The position numbers and the translations under genes are program-made. 57,629 nucleotides of DNA, taken from NCBI RefSeq assembly GCF_019420015.1, contig NZ_JAHZIA010000001.1, forward strand, positions 1 to 57,629. The letters run 5' to 3'. Each line of letters starts with the position of its first letter. Within the stretch, counting starts at the first letter, position 1. Source of the DNA: Anaerofustis sp. (GTDB lineage Bacteria; Bacillota; Clostridia; Eubacteriales; Anaerofustaceae). The notes under the pieces are model-generated. The model searched no databases and was not told where the DNA came from. It was given only the letters and a program-made list of their open reading frames with translations. Of this stretch, positions 1 to 8,909 are shown piece after piece.

Positions 1-1149
1 TACAGGGTTGTTTGAAGAACCTATAAGTCCAACCATACGAGATGAAACTGTTGCAAAGAAGAACCCGAATATAACTATTATAAGAGCTCCTATAAAGTTA
101 ACAGGGAACATAGGAAGTAACCATATTGCAACGGCAATGATTAATAATGCAAGCATTAATATAGGCATAGGCAAATCAAGTTCTGTACGAATTGCTTTTT
201 CGCTAGAAGTTTTTTTGCTCATGCTCTTCATTGCTTGAGAGAAAGTTTTTATTATAAGAGGAAGACTCTTAATCAAACTTATGATACCTCCGGTAGCAAC
301 GGCACCTGCACCGATATACTTGATATATGTACCCCATAAATCGCTTGGAGCAAGAGATGATATTACGGTATCTCCCGGGAATATAGTTGCGTTTGCACCG
401 AAAAGTGCAATAACAGGCATTAGTACAAACCAACTTAAAGTACCACCTGCAAGCATGTAGCTTGAGATTTTAGGTCCGCATATGTAACCTACACCAACCA
501 AAGCCGGAAGAACCTGTATTCCTATAGAAGAACCTGCATATCCTTTTATATCATATCCTATTTCGCTAGGGAAGATTTTCATTCCGTCAGCTATAAATTT
601 GTATAGAGCCGAAATTCCAAGACCTGCAAATACAACGCCTGCTTTGCTTCCTCCTTCTTCACCAGCTAGAAGAACTTCTGCACAAGCTGTTCCTTCTGGG
701 AACGGAAGTGTTCCGTGTTCTTCAACTATAAGCGCTTGACGAAGTGGTACCATGAAAATAACCCCAAGAACACCACCTACCAAAGCGATTAGGAAAATAG
801 TTAAAATACTAGGAGATGATATAACACCTTCGTTTGCCCATAAGAACAATGCCGGAAGTGTAAATATTGCTCCCGCCGCTACTGATTCTCCCGCAGAACC
901 TATTGTTTGTACGAAGTTGTTTTCGAGAATTGAATCACGACGTAAAATTACTCTGATAATCCCCATAGAGATAACTGCTGCAGGGATAGATGCAGAGATT
1001 GTCATACCGACACGAAGTCCAAGATACGCATTTGCGGCACCGAATACAATTGCTAGAATAATACCGATAAGAATTGATGTTACAGTAAACTCCGGTGCAA
1101 CTTTATCAGCCGGTATATACGGTTTAAAGTTTTTATCTTTGTCAGACAT
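1..1149 (-). CDS. OPT-family oligopeptide transporter, 3' end cut by window edge
   Basis: Reading the minus strand from the ATG at 1149 gives an open frame of 383 codons that runs off the left edge, so the C-terminal 40% or so is missing (the family is usually about 640 residues). The product is a polytopic membrane protein. The N-terminus carries the family-typical NAYLGLRVGMTISASIPA stretch (about residues 40-57), a GSAGESVAAGAIFTLPAL helix (about 84-101) and a PFPEGTACAEVL motif near residue 150, all hallmarks of the prokaryotic OPT branch. It probably imports small peptides. The AAAGGGG ribosome binding site lies just before the ATG. The gene follows pepD on the same strand, which fits peptide uptake followed by dipeptide cleavage, but it has its own promoter. 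Confidence 0.9.
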   Translation of the reverse strand, partial: MSDKDKNFKPYIPADKVAPEFTVTSILIGIILAIVFGAANAYLGLRVGMTISASIPAAVISMGIIRVILRRDSILENNFVQTIGSAGESVAAGAIFTLPALFLWANEGVISSPSILTIFLIALVGGVLGVIFMVPLRQALIVEEHGTLPFPEGTACAEVLLAGEEGGSKAGVVFAGLGISALYKFIADGMKIFPSEIGYDIKGYAGSSIGIQVLPALVGVGYICGPKISSYMLAGGTLSWFVLMPVIALFGANATIFPGDTVISSLAPSDLWGTYIKYIGAGAVATGGIISLIKSLPLIIKTFSQAMKSMSKKTSSEKAIRTELDLPMPILMLALLIIAVAIWLLPMFPVNFIGALIIVIFGFFFATVSSRMVGLIGSSNNPV

Positions 1150-1178
1150 AATTTACCCCTTTCTGATTTTTATATTTT

Positions 1179-1215
1179 AAAAGACAATCGTATCAATTAT
1201 ACACGATTGTCTTTT
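1179..1215. repeat. 13-bp perfect inverted repeat: terminator of pepD or operator of the OPT gene
   Basis: AAAAGACAATCGT (1179-1191) and ACGATTGTCTTTT (1203-1215) are exact inverted copies around an 11-base loop. Read on the minus strand it lies just after the pepD stop and ends in TTTT, so it can act as an intrinsic terminator. It also surrounds the -10 box of the transporter promoter, so it could equally be a repressor binding site. The sequence alone does not decide between these. Confidence 0.65.
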
Positions 1216-1224
1216 AATTGTAAA
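1196..1224 (-). promoter_or_regulatory. sigma-A promoter of the OPT transporter gene
   Basis: On the minus strand TTTACA (1224-1219) is followed by a 17-base spacer and a perfect TATAAT (1201-1196). This places transcription about 40 bases upstream of the transporter ATG. The -10 box sits in the loop of the inverted repeat at 1179-1215. Confidence 0.7.
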
Positions 1225-1243
1225 CAATTATTGTATTTTGTCA

Positions 1244-2704
1244 TTATTTGTCTAAAGCTTCTCTTTTTAGTACATCACATAATAATGTATAGAAACGTTC
1301 AAAAGAATCAAGCGGAATGTATTCGTCAGGAGTATGACATCCTTTTATTGTAGGTCCAACCGCTATTGCATCCAATCCTTCTATTGCGTCAGAGAAAAGT
1401 CCGCACTCAAGTCCCGCATGAATTGCTTCTATTTTCAAATCATCATTAAACAGATTTTTGTAGCTTTCGATAAATATATCTCTTATAGGTGAATGTTCAG
1501 CAAAACTCCATCCCGGATATTCTCCCGCGATTTCGCACTTAAATCCAAAAGTTTCTCCCAAAAGAGTTAAACGTGCGGTCGTATCTTCCTGTAATGATTT
1601 TACAGAACTTCTCGGTGCGAATACTATACGTATTTCTTCGTCTTCTGTTTTTACAACTCCGAGGTTTGATGATGTAACAACAAAACCGTCTTGCTTTAAG
1701 TTTCTGTTAAGAACTCCGTTTGGAGCCATGTATACTGCGCTTATTAAATCTTTTGAGTCTTTTTTGTTCATTACATTTAAGCATGCTTTTTCGCTTTTTA
1801 TTGAAATAACAAAGTCTTTTTCAAAAGGTATTATTTCTTTTTTTAGCTCTTCTGCCGTATTTTTTAATTTATCCTCGGCTGTTTTTGCTTCTTCTTCATT
1901 TTCGAATAAAAGAACGGCACTGCTGCTTCTTGGTATCGCATTGTCTTTGCTACCGCCGTTAAACTCAGATAGATATGCGTCCGAATCAACGATTGCCTGA
2001 TTTAATAGTCTTGCCAAAAGAATATTTGCGTTTTGTCTTTCCTGATTTATGTCCATTCCTGAGTGTCCGCCAAGCAGACCATCTATCGAAATCGAAAGGG
2101 CTACACCGTCTTTTTTCTCTTTTTGTATTGATTTTATAAGAGAGAATCTCATTCCTCCAGCACAGCTTACCGTAGCGATTCCTTCTTCTTCAGAGTCCAA
2201 GTTTATCATTGTTCTGGCGTCTATTAGTGATTTATCAAGGAAATGAGCTCCGCCCAGTCCTGTTTCTTCCTGTGTTGTAAACACACATTCAAGTTTTGGA
2301 TGAGAAATACTTTCATCATCGAGTATAGCCAGCATAAGAGCCACAGCCGCACCGTTGTCGCCTCCAAGGGTTGTCTTGTTTGCCGTTAAAATACCGTCTT
2401 TTACAATTAAATCTATTCCGTCTTTTGTAAAATCGTGATTTGAATCGGAAAGTTTTTCACAAACCATATCCAAATGTCCTTGAAGCATTATAGGCTTTTT
2501 GTTTTTTGCTTCTTTACTTGCTTCTTTTTTTATAATTACATTATACAGTTCATCTTGATAAACCCATAAATTACGTTTTTTTGCAAAATTCACTATGTAA
2601 TCGCTTATTTCTTTTTCATTGCTTGAACCACGTGGAATAGCACTTATTTCTTCGAAGAAATTAAATAACTTTTCCGGTTCGTAACCTTTGATTTTATAAT
2701 TCAT
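1244..2704 (-). CDS. pepD: Beta-Ala-His (Xaa-His) dipeptidase PepD, M20C peptidase
   Basis: Cytosolic zinc aminoacyl-histidine dipeptidase of the M20 family, 486 residues, the usual length. Visible metal and catalytic elements in order: QGHLDM (His77, Asp79), GGDNGAA (Asp116), TTQEETGLGG (Glu146-Glu147), NLDSEEEG (Asp170) and a C-terminal GCHTPDEYIPL. The frame stays open to 2785, but the ATG at 2704 is preceded by AGAAAGAGG and gives the normal N-terminus MNYKIKGYEPEKLF, so it was chosen. It lies upstream of the peptide transporter on the same strand, and together they suggest use of peptides as a nutrient source. Confidence 0.93.
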   Translation of the reverse strand: MNYKIKGYEPEKLFNFFEEISAIPRGSSNEKEISDYIVNFAKKRNLWVYQDELYNVIIKKEASKEAKNKKPIMLQGHLDMVCEKLSDSNHDFTKDGIDLIVKDGILTANKTTLGGDNGAAVALMLAILDDESISHPKLECVFTTQEETGLGGAHFLDKSLIDARTMINLDSEEEGIATVSCAGGMRFSLIKSIQKEKKDGVALSISIDGLLGGHSGMDINQERQNANILLARLLNQAIVDSDAYLSEFNGGSKDNAIPRSSSAVLLFENEEEAKTAEDKLKNTAEELKKEIIPFEKDFVISIKSEKACLNVMNKKDSKDLISAVYMAPNGVLNRNLKQDGFVVTSSNLGVVKTEDEEIRIVFAPRSSVKSLQEDTTARLTLLGETFGFKCEIAGEYPGWSFAEHSPIRDIFIESYKNLFNDDLKIEAIHAGLECGLFSDAIEGLDAIAVGPTIKGCHTPDEYIPLDSFERFYTLLCDVLKREALDK

Positions 2705-2756
2705 AATTTTACCTCTTTCTCGTATAATCATTTTTGATTGAATTTGCTTATTACAT

Positions 2757-2785
2757 ATTATATAAGAAAAGAACACAGAATACAA
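2757..2785 (-). promoter_or_regulatory. Predicted sigma-A promoter of pepD
   Basis: Minus strand: TTGTAT (2785-2780), 17-base spacer, TATAAT (2762-2757), about 55 bases upstream of the pepD ATG. Confidence 0.6.
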
Positions 2786-2832
2786 TATTAATAAAATATT
2801 GGTAAAATCATAAACTTATTTTTTTACTTAAA

Positions 2833-2860
2833 TTGATTTTATTGTATATAATTATATAAT
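2833..2860 (+). promoter_or_regulatory. Predicted sigma-A promoter of the DUF1848 gene
   Basis: TTGATT (2833-2838), 16-base spacer and TATAAT (2855-2860), upstream of the gene starting at 2925. The region is very AT-rich, so a chance match is possible. Confidence 0.45.
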
Positions 2861-2924
2861 CTATATTAATATTGTTTTAGCGAGTCAAATATAAAACTAA
2901 GAATACTTTGAGGTGAATTCATTT

Positions 2925-3860
2925 ATGATAATCAGTGCCAGCAGACGAACCGATATCCCTGCTTTTTATGGGGATTGGTTTGTAAACAGAATAAAAGAAG
3001 GTTATGTATACGTAAGAAATCCGATAAACAAACATCAGATAAGTAAGGTAAACTTATCTTGTGATGTCGTTGACTGTATTGTTTTTTGGAGTAAAAACCC
3101 TAAAAATATTTTAAATAAATTAAAATATTTAAATGATTATAAATATTATTTTCAGTTTACCCTTACTTGTTACGATAATGATATTGAATATAATTTACCG
3201 CCCAAAAAAGATATTATAGAAACCTTTAAAGAACTTTCTTTACAAATAGGACGGGACAAAGTAATCTGGAGGTACGATCCCATATTTTTAAGCCGCAAAT
3301 ATACTTTAGATTATCATTTAAAATCTTTTGATGAAATTTCAACAGAATTAAGCGGATATACTGACAAAGTTATTATAAGTTTTATAGATATGTACAAAAA
3401 AATCTTGCCTAACGTAAACAAACACGGGATTCGGGAATTAAATAAAGAAGAAATCGAGCTTGTTGCAAGTAGGTTTGCCAAAACGGCAAAAAGGAAGGGG
3501 CTGTATATTGAAACTTGTGCCGAAAAGTACAATTTGTCAGGATACGGCATAGAACACGGACAGTGTATTGATATTAATTTGATAGAAAATATATGCGGAT
3601 ATAAAATAAAATGCGGCAAAGACTATAATCAAAGAAAAGAATGCGGATGTATCCAAAGCATAGATATCGGGGCGTACGATACATGTACCAATTACTGCGC
3701 TTATTGTTATGCAAATTATAATAAGGATACGGTAGAGAAGAAGTGTATAATGTATAATAAAAATTCCAAGCTACTTTGTGATGTTTTAAAAGAGGAAGAT
3801 AAAATAGTAGAAAGAAAAGTAAGTTCTCTTAAAGACGGACAACTGAGCATATTCGATTAA
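2925..3860 (+). CDS. DUF1848 domain-containing protein
   Basis: A 311-residue protein of the DUF1848 family, whose members start MIISASRRTDIPAFYGDWF as here. Its biochemical role is not established. The last 70 or so residues hold a cysteine cluster, including CTNYCAYCY, which resembles an iron-sulfur or radical-SAM-like CxxxCxxC ligand set, and an earlier CGKDYNQRKECGC. A GTG at 2913 would extend the frame by four codons, but the GAGGTG at 2910-2915 is well placed as ribosome binding site for the ATG at 2925, so that start is preferred. It may be cotranscribed with the asparaginase gene 22 bases downstream. Confidence 0.85.
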   Translation: MIISASRRTDIPAFYGDWFVNRIKEGYVYVRNPINKHQISKVNLSCDVVDCIVFWSKNPKNILNKLKYLNDYKYYFQFTLTCYDNDIEYNLPPKKDIIETFKELSLQIGRDKVIWRYDPIFLSRKYTLDYHLKSFDEISTELSGYTDKVIISFIDMYKKILPNVNKHGIRELNKEEIELVASRFAKTAKRKGLYIETCAEKYNLSGYGIEHGQCIDINLIENICGYKIKCGKDYNQRKECGCIQSIDIGAYDTCTNYCAYCYANYNKDTVEKKCIMYNKNSKLLCDVLKEEDKIVERKVSSLKDGQLSIFD

Positions 3861-3882
3861 ATAAAAAGAAAGTGGATTTGAA

Positions 3883-4884
3883 ATGAAGAAAATATTGATG
3901 ATTGCAACCGGCGGAACAATAGCCTGCATAAAAACACAAAACGGATTAAAACCCAACATCACCGCCGAAGAGATTATATCTTATATACCCGAAATAAGAA
4001 AAATCTGTGATTTAAGCGTTAAACAGCCTTTTAATATTGACAGTACCAATATTCAGCCCGAACATTGGATTGAAATTGCAAAAATGATACAAAAAAAATA
4101 TGAACAGTATGACGGATTTGTAATAACACACGGAACCGATACCATGTCTTATACTTCCTGCGCTCTTTCTTATTTGATTCAAAACCCGTCAAAACCGATA
4201 ATAATAACGGGGGCTCAAAAACCCATAAATGCAGAAATATCGGATGCGAAAAAAAATATTACGGACAGTCTACGATTTGCTGTTTGTGAAAATACAAAAG
4301 GAGTGTATGTTGTTTTTGACGGTAGGGCAATAGCAGGTACAAGAGCCAGAAAAATAAGAACAAAGAGCTACAGTGCTTTTGAAAGCATAAATTATCCCGT
4401 ATCGGCTTTTATAGATAATGAAGATATTGTAAGATACGTGGATAATAATCATGAAATTGCAAATACGAAATTTTATAATACTTTAAATTCAAAAGTGTTT
4501 TTACTGAAATTGATTCCGGGGATGGAGCCGGATATACTTGAATATATATCGGATAACTATGACGGTATTGTAATTGAAGGCTACGGTGTAGGTGGGCTTC
4601 CTTTTCATGATAAAAGAAATTTTTTTGATAAATTAAATATTGTAACAAAAAAGGGTAAGACTGTGGTTTTGTCTACTCAGGTAATGCTTGAAGGAAGTGA
4701 TGCGAAGCTTTATGAAGTGGGGAATACTGTTTTGGAAAATTACGGAGTTCTTGAAAGTTACGATATGACTACCGAGGCCATATGCGTAAAATTAATGTGG
4801 ATTTTATCCATCAGTCGAAATCCTAAAGAAATAAAACAATTATTTTATAAAAGAATAAACAATGATATTTTAAGATGTCATTAA
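3883..4884 (+). CDS. ansA: Type I (cytosolic) L-asparaginase
   Basis: Hydrolyses L-asparagine to aspartate and ammonia. The 333-residue protein has the two conserved threonine motifs: ATGGTIAC near the N-terminus (Thr12 is the likely nucleophile) and THGTDTM (Thr85, Asp86). A TGAQKPINAEISDAKKN segment supplies the catalytic lysine region. There is no signal peptide, which fits the cytosolic AnsA type. It follows the DUF1848 gene by 22 bases and is probably in one transcript with it. A related glutaminase activity cannot be excluded from sequence alone. Confidence 0.9.
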   Translation: MKKILMIATGGTIACIKTQNGLKPNITAEEIISYIPEIRKICDLSVKQPFNIDSTNIQPEHWIEIAKMIQKKYEQYDGFVITHGTDTMSYTSCALSYLIQNPSKPIIITGAQKPINAEISDAKKNITDSLRFAVCENTKGVYVVFDGRAIAGTRARKIRTKSYSAFESINYPVSAFIDNEDIVRYVDNNHEIANTKFYNTLNSKVFLLKLIPGMEPDILEYISDNYDGIVIEGYGVGGLPFHDKRNFFDKLNIVTKKGKTVVLSTQVMLEGSDAKLYEVGNTVLENYGVLESYDMTTEAICVKLMWILSISRNPKEIKQLFYKRINNDILRCH

Positions 4885-4910
4885 AGATATGAAAAAAATG
4901 TAAAAAGTAT

Positions 4911-4939
4911 TTGAAATTTTCAGAATTTTAATATATAAT
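4911..4939 (+). promoter_or_regulatory. Predicted promoter of the glycine riboswitch / AGCS transcript
   Basis: TTGAAA (4911-4916), 17-base spacer, TATAAT (4934-4939). It would start transcription shortly before the riboswitch aptamers. Confidence 0.6.
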
Positions 4940-4975
4940 TTAAATCGAAAATTTAATAAAATAATAATTTAGAAC

Positions 4976-5140
4976 AAAAGAAGTTTGTAGGAAAGTAGGT
5001 TCGCCCTTACCGAAGGAGTAAAACTCTCAGGTGTTCGTTTTCGAATAAGGACTATAAACGGATGTGGCTCTGGAGAATCTCTATTGAGTGCCGAAGGTGC
5101 AAGGTGTTTATACACTAATCTCTCAGGCAAAAGGACAGAG
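4976..5140 (+). ncRNA. Tandem glycine riboswitch
   Basis: Two consecutive glycine-aptamer cores are readable. The first has CCGAAGGAGTAAAACTCTCAGG. The second has GGCTCTGGAGA, then TGCCGAAGGTGCAAGG, then CTCTCAGGCAAAAGGACAGAG ending at 5140. These are the invariant pieces of the tandem glycine riboswitch. An intrinsic terminator follows at 5185. The downstream gene is an AGCS symporter, a known target class. The 5' edge is approximate. Confidence 0.93.
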
Positions 5141-5184
5141 TATAATAAAATTATTTTAATATATCAAATAATGTTATTATTTAT

Positions 5185-5219
5185 GAGCCGAATGTTTTAT
5201 TCGGCTCTTTTTATCTTTT
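5185..5219 (+). terminator. Terminator hairpin of the glycine riboswitch
   Basis: GAGCCGAA (5185-5192) pairs with TTCGGCTC (5200-5207), followed by a T-rich tail. It lies between the second aptamer and the symporter start and is the likely expression platform. Confidence 0.85.
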
Positions 5220-5242
5220 GTTCTTATTGGAAAGGTGTTTTT

Positions 5243-6673
5243 ATGTGGAGTAATTTAAATGATATTCTTGTTAAAATCAATGATTTTGTATGGGGAACGC
5301 CTCTTATCGTTCTTATTTTGGCAGGAGGTATACTTCTTACGTTAAGACTTGGTTTTACTCAAATCCGTAAATTGCCTTTGGCTCTTAAGTACATGGTTAA
5401 AAACGAGGAAGGCGGAGAAGGAGAAGTGACATCCTTCGGTGCTCTTTGTACCGCTCTTTCTGCCACAATAGGTACAGGTAATATAGTCGGAGTTGCAACC
5501 GCAATAGCTGAAGGCGGCCCGGGGGCTTTGTTTTGGATGGAAATAGCCGCATTTTTCGGAATGGCGACAAAATACGCTGAAGGACTTTTGGCGGTTAAGT
5601 ATCGTGTTGTCGACAAAGACAACCATGCTTTGGGTGGACCTTTTTACTATATTGAACGGGGTATGGGTGATAAATGGAAATGGCTTGCAAAAATATTTGC
5701 ATTTTTTGGTATATGTGTAGGTCTTTTCAGTATAGGTACTTTTACTCAGGTAAACGGTATAGCTTCTGCCGTAAATAACTTTTTTGATCCCGGTATGAAC
5801 TGGACTGTTTCGATTCCCGGAATAGGAACTTATTCATGGACTGTAGTGATAGCTTCTCTTATCCTTACTGTTTGCGTAGCTTTGGTTTTGATAGGAGGTA
5901 TCAAGCGTATAGCAAATGTATCACAGGTTATAGTTCCTTTTATGGCTGTTTTGTATTTTGCAGTTTGTCTAATCCTTATGGTATGCAACCTTTCTGAGAT
6001 TCCAAATGCTTTTAAGGTTATAATTCAAGGAGCATTCAATCCTTCTGCGGTTACGGGAGGTATAATCGGAAGTATGATAGTGGCAATGCAAAAAGGTGTT
6101 GCAAGGGGGATTTTTTCAAACGAAGCCGGACTCGGTTCTGCACCGATAGCTGCTGCGGCTGCCAAAACAAAAGAACCTGTAAGACAAGGATTGGTTTCTA
6201 TGACGGGTACATTTATAGATACTATAGTTATATGTACAATGACAGGTCTTTCAATAGTCTTAACGGGAGCATGGCAGATTGAAGGTCTTGAAGGTGTTGG
6301 TATAACCAACTATGCTTTCAGTCATGGACTTCCTTTTGCACCTCAGGTTTCATCTTTTATATTGATGATATGTTTGGTATTTTTTGCATTTACCACGATA
6401 CTGGGATGGGATTATTATTCGGAAAGATGCCTTGAATACTTAAACGGCGGAAACCAAAAAGCTCTGCTTGTATTCAGATGGATATACATCTTAGCTATTT
6501 TTATCGGTCCTTATATGACGGTTAAAGCTGTTTGGACCATAGCCGATATTTTTAACGGACTCATGGCTGTACCTAATATGATAGCTCTTTTTGCTCTCAG
6601 CGGTGTTGTTGTAAATGAAACAAAAAAATATTTTAATAAGCTAAAAGAGAAAACCTCTACTGAGGCTGATTAG
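5243..6673 (+). CDS. AGCS family sodium:alanine/glycine symporter
   Basis: Integral membrane Na+-coupled amino acid symporter of 476 residues. Family signatures include the FGALCTALSATIGTGNIVGV segment, EGGPGALFWMEIAAFFGMATKY, and later GVARGIFSNEAGLGSAPIAAAAAKT. The frame is open from inside the riboswitch, but the ATG at 5243, preceded by GGAAAGGTG, gives the normal MWSNLNDILVKINDFVWG start. Because it lies behind a glycine riboswitch, glycine is the likely physiological substrate, with alanine also possible. It is probably transcribed alone, since a terminator follows at 6687. Confidence 0.93.
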   Translation: MWSNLNDILVKINDFVWGTPLIVLILAGGILLTLRLGFTQIRKLPLALKYMVKNEEGGEGEVTSFGALCTALSATIGTGNIVGVATAIAEGGPGALFWMEIAAFFGMATKYAEGLLAVKYRVVDKDNHALGGPFYYIERGMGDKWKWLAKIFAFFGICVGLFSIGTFTQVNGIASAVNNFFDPGMNWTVSIPGIGTYSWTVVIASLILTVCVALVLIGGIKRIANVSQVIVPFMAVLYFAVCLILMVCNLSEIPNAFKVIIQGAFNPSAVTGGIIGSMIVAMQKGVARGIFSNEAGLGSAPIAAAAAKTKEPVRQGLVSMTGTFIDTIVICTMTGLSIVLTGAWQIEGLEGVGITNYAFSHGLPFAPQVSSFILMICLVFFAFTTILGWDYYSERCLEYLNGGNQKALLVFRWIYILAIFIGPYMTVKAVWTIADIFNGLMAVPNMIALFALSGVVVNETKKYFNKLKEKTSTEAD

Positions 6674-6686
6674 ATTTTAAGTTATA

Positions 6687-6718
6687 AAAAGAATTTCCAA
6701 ATATGGAGATTCTTTTTT
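6687..6718 (+). terminator. Intrinsic terminator after the AGCS gene
   Basis: AAGAATTTCC and GGAGATTCTT form a stem with one G-U pair, followed by a run of T. Confidence 0.8.
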
Positions 6719-6822
6719 GATTTTGTCTTTTATTGACAAAAAATATAATTTGTCATAAAATTATTTAAAGCAATATTTTATTGCTTATTTTTGTTGTTTA
6801 CCGACATGGAGGATTAATATAT

Positions 6823-7422
6823 ATGAAGAAAATTATTGTAACAATAGGAAGAGAATATGGTTCGGGTGGGCGTCTTATAGCTAAAAAGGTGTCAGAGCTT
6901 TTAAATATTCCTTTTTATGACGAAGAACTTATAAATCTCATTGTAAAAGAAACGGGCTTGGCGGCTGATTACATACGTAATGCGGATACAAGACGACCTT
7001 TGAGTTTCTTCTCTGATGTCAGTTTCAGTTATGACAATTTACCTATAGAGGATCAATTGTTGATATCTGAAAATGACGTTATAAAGAAAGTAGCTGACAA
7101 AGGCTCTTGTGTTATAGTCGGACTATGTGCTGATTATGTTCTTAGGGATTATGAAAATTGTATAAAAATATTTGTAACTGCTCCTTTGGAAGAAAGAATT
7201 GAAAGAGCTAAAAATAAATATAACATAAATTGTAAAAATATTGAGCATTATATCTTAAAAATAGATAAATCTAGAGCAAAATACTATAATTATGTTACAG
7301 ATGAAAAGTGGAATAGTATGAAAAATTATGATTTGATTATAAATAGCAGTATAGGACTCGATTCTTCTGCAGAGTTGATTAAATCATTGGTGGAAATAAA
7401 GGAGAGAGAGCTTGATGGATAA
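6823..7422 (+). CDS. Cytidylate kinase-like family protein
   Basis: A 199-residue P-loop protein starting MKKIIVTIGREYGSGG, the signature of the cytidylate-kinase-like family (PF13189). The GREYGSGGRLIAKKV P-loop is followed by a LNIPFYDEELI segment as in this family. The true CMP kinase is encoded at 50904-51557, so this is a paralogue whose substrate is unknown. The ATG at 6823 has GGAGG ten bases upstream. It overlaps the following MATE gene by eight bases and is likely cotranscribed and coupled with it. Confidence 0.85.
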   Translation: MKKIIVTIGREYGSGGRLIAKKVSELLNIPFYDEELINLIVKETGLAADYIRNADTRRPLSFFSDVSFSYDNLPIEDQLLISENDVIKKVADKGSCVIVGLCADYVLRDYENCIKIFVTAPLEERIERAKNKYNINCKNIEHYILKIDKSRAKYYNYVTDEKWNSMKNYDLIINSSIGLDSSAELIKSLVEIKERELDG

Positions 7423-8785
7423 TAATATGAAATTGGAAAAACGAAAAGAAAACAAGATGGGTGTTATGCCCGTAAACAAACTGCTTATTTCAATGTCGCT
7501 TCCTATGATGATTTCTATGCTTATACAGGCACTTTATAATATTGTTGACAGTATGTTTGTCGCAAAATTAAGCGAAAATGCTCTTACGGCAGTTTCTCTT
7601 GCTTTTCCCATTCAAAATCTTATGATAGCGGTTGCTGTAGGAACAGGGGTAGGGATAAACGCATTCTTATCCAAGTGTCTTGGAGAAAAGAAGACGGAAA
7701 CAGCAAACAAAACAGCAAAGAATGCCATATTTCTTGCTTTTTTGAGTTATATAGTATTTTTGATATTCGGTATTTTCGCTTCAAGGTTGTTCTTCCTTTC
7801 TCAAACAGACATAACTGAAATTGTTAATGACGGAACGGTGTATCTTTCTATATGTTGTATTTTTTCTTTCGGGGTGTTTTTTCAAATTACTTTTGAAAGA
7901 CTCCTACAGTCTACGGGTAAAACAATCTACAATATGTATACCCAAGGTTTGGGAGCAATAATAAACATCATTTTAGACCCTATTATGATATTCGGTTTAT
8001 TCGGTTTCCCCGCTATGGGTGTTGCCGGTGCGGCGGTTGCTACCGTAACCGGACAGATTATAGCTGCTATTACGGGTTTTATTTTCAACCACTATAAAAA
8101 TCATGAAATTGATGTAAGTTTAGTAGGTTTCAGACCTTCTCTTTCCATAATAAAGAAGATTTATTCCGTAGGTGTTCCTTCTATTATAATGTCATCTCTT
8201 GCTTCTGTTATGACTTTCGGAATGAATAAAATATTAATAACTTTTTCTTCTACCGCAACTGCGGTATTCGGAGTGTACTTCAAACTGCAAAGTTTTATAT
8301 TCATGCCTGTATTTGGTCTTAATAACGGTATGGTTCCGATAATTTCATACAATTTCGGGGCGAGAAAAAAAGAACGTATAGTAAAAACAGTTCAATTGAG
8401 TATACTTTACGCGGTTTGTATTATGATTATAGGATTTTTGATATTGATGATATTCCCAAAAGAATTGTTATCCATATTTAATGCTTCTCCTACAATGATG
8501 GAAATAGGAGTCAATGCTCTAAGGATTATAGGTATAAGTTTTATATTTGCGGGATTCAGTATATGTACACTTTCAGTATGTCAAGCTCTCGGCCATGGTT
8601 TTGCAAGCCTTACCGTTTCTGTGGTAAGACAACTTGTGGTGCTACTCCCCGTTGCATTTATTCTTTCTAAAATCGGAGGACTCAATGTTATATGGTGGGC
8701 GTTTCCTATAGCCGAAATTGCCGCGGTATTTCTTTGTATTTATTTTCTTATCAGATTGTATAATAAGGAAATTAAAGACTTATAG
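7415..8785 (+). CDS. MATE family efflux transporter
   Basis: A 456-residue polytopic membrane protein of the MATE multidrug/toxin exporter family. It shows twelve or so hydrophobic helices, the N-terminal LLISMSLPMMISMLIQALYNIVDSMFV segment, and the repeat-2 counterpart around GVPSIIMSSLASVMTFGMNK. The ATG at 7415 lies inside the end of the kinase-like gene (eight-base overlap) behind GGAGAGAG. A TTG one codon upstream is less likely. A second MATE gene is at 25130. The substrate cannot be predicted. Confidence 0.9.
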   Translation: MDNNMKLEKRKENKMGVMPVNKLLISMSLPMMISMLIQALYNIVDSMFVAKLSENALTAVSLAFPIQNLMIAVAVGTGVGINAFLSKCLGEKKTETANKTAKNAIFLAFLSYIVFLIFGIFASRLFFLSQTDITEIVNDGTVYLSICCIFSFGVFFQITFERLLQSTGKTIYNMYTQGLGAIINIILDPIMIFGLFGFPAMGVAGAAVATVTGQIIAAITGFIFNHYKNHEIDVSLVGFRPSLSIIKKIYSVGVPSIIMSSLASVMTFGMNKILITFSSTATAVFGVYFKLQSFIFMPVFGLNNGMVPIISYNFGARKKERIVKTVQLSILYAVCIMIIGFLILMIFPKELLSIFNASPTMMEIGVNALRIIGISFIFAGFSICTLSVCQALGHGFASLTVSVVRQLVVLLPVAFILSKIGGLNVIWWAFPIAEIAAVFLCIYFLIRLYNKEIKDL

Positions 8786-8851
8786 AGTAAATAAAAGTAT
8801 ATATGTATCCTAAAACAGGTATTTATGTAATAATCAAACTTTGATTCATTT

Positions 8852-8867
8852 TATGTTTTAAAACATA
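8852..8867. repeat. 16-bp perfect palindrome upstream of trmK
   Basis: TATGTTTTAAAACATA is self-complementary and lies about 40 bases before the trmK ATG, next to a TATACT-like -10 (about 8878). It may be an operator, but the base composition makes chance palindromes common. Confidence 0.35.
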
Positions 8868-8909
8868 CTGTTTTATGTTATACTGAATTTGTAATTTAAG
8901 GTAATAATT

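Noticed and set aside
8..1180. Plus-strand open frames of 76 and 142 codons
   Set aside because: They are antisense to the OPT transporter, which has a strong family match, promoter and ribosome binding site on the minus strand.
5084..5242. N-terminal extension of the AGCS symporter into the riboswitch
   Set aside because: It would translate aptamer and terminator sequence; the ATG at 5243 has a ribosome binding site and gives the family N-terminus.
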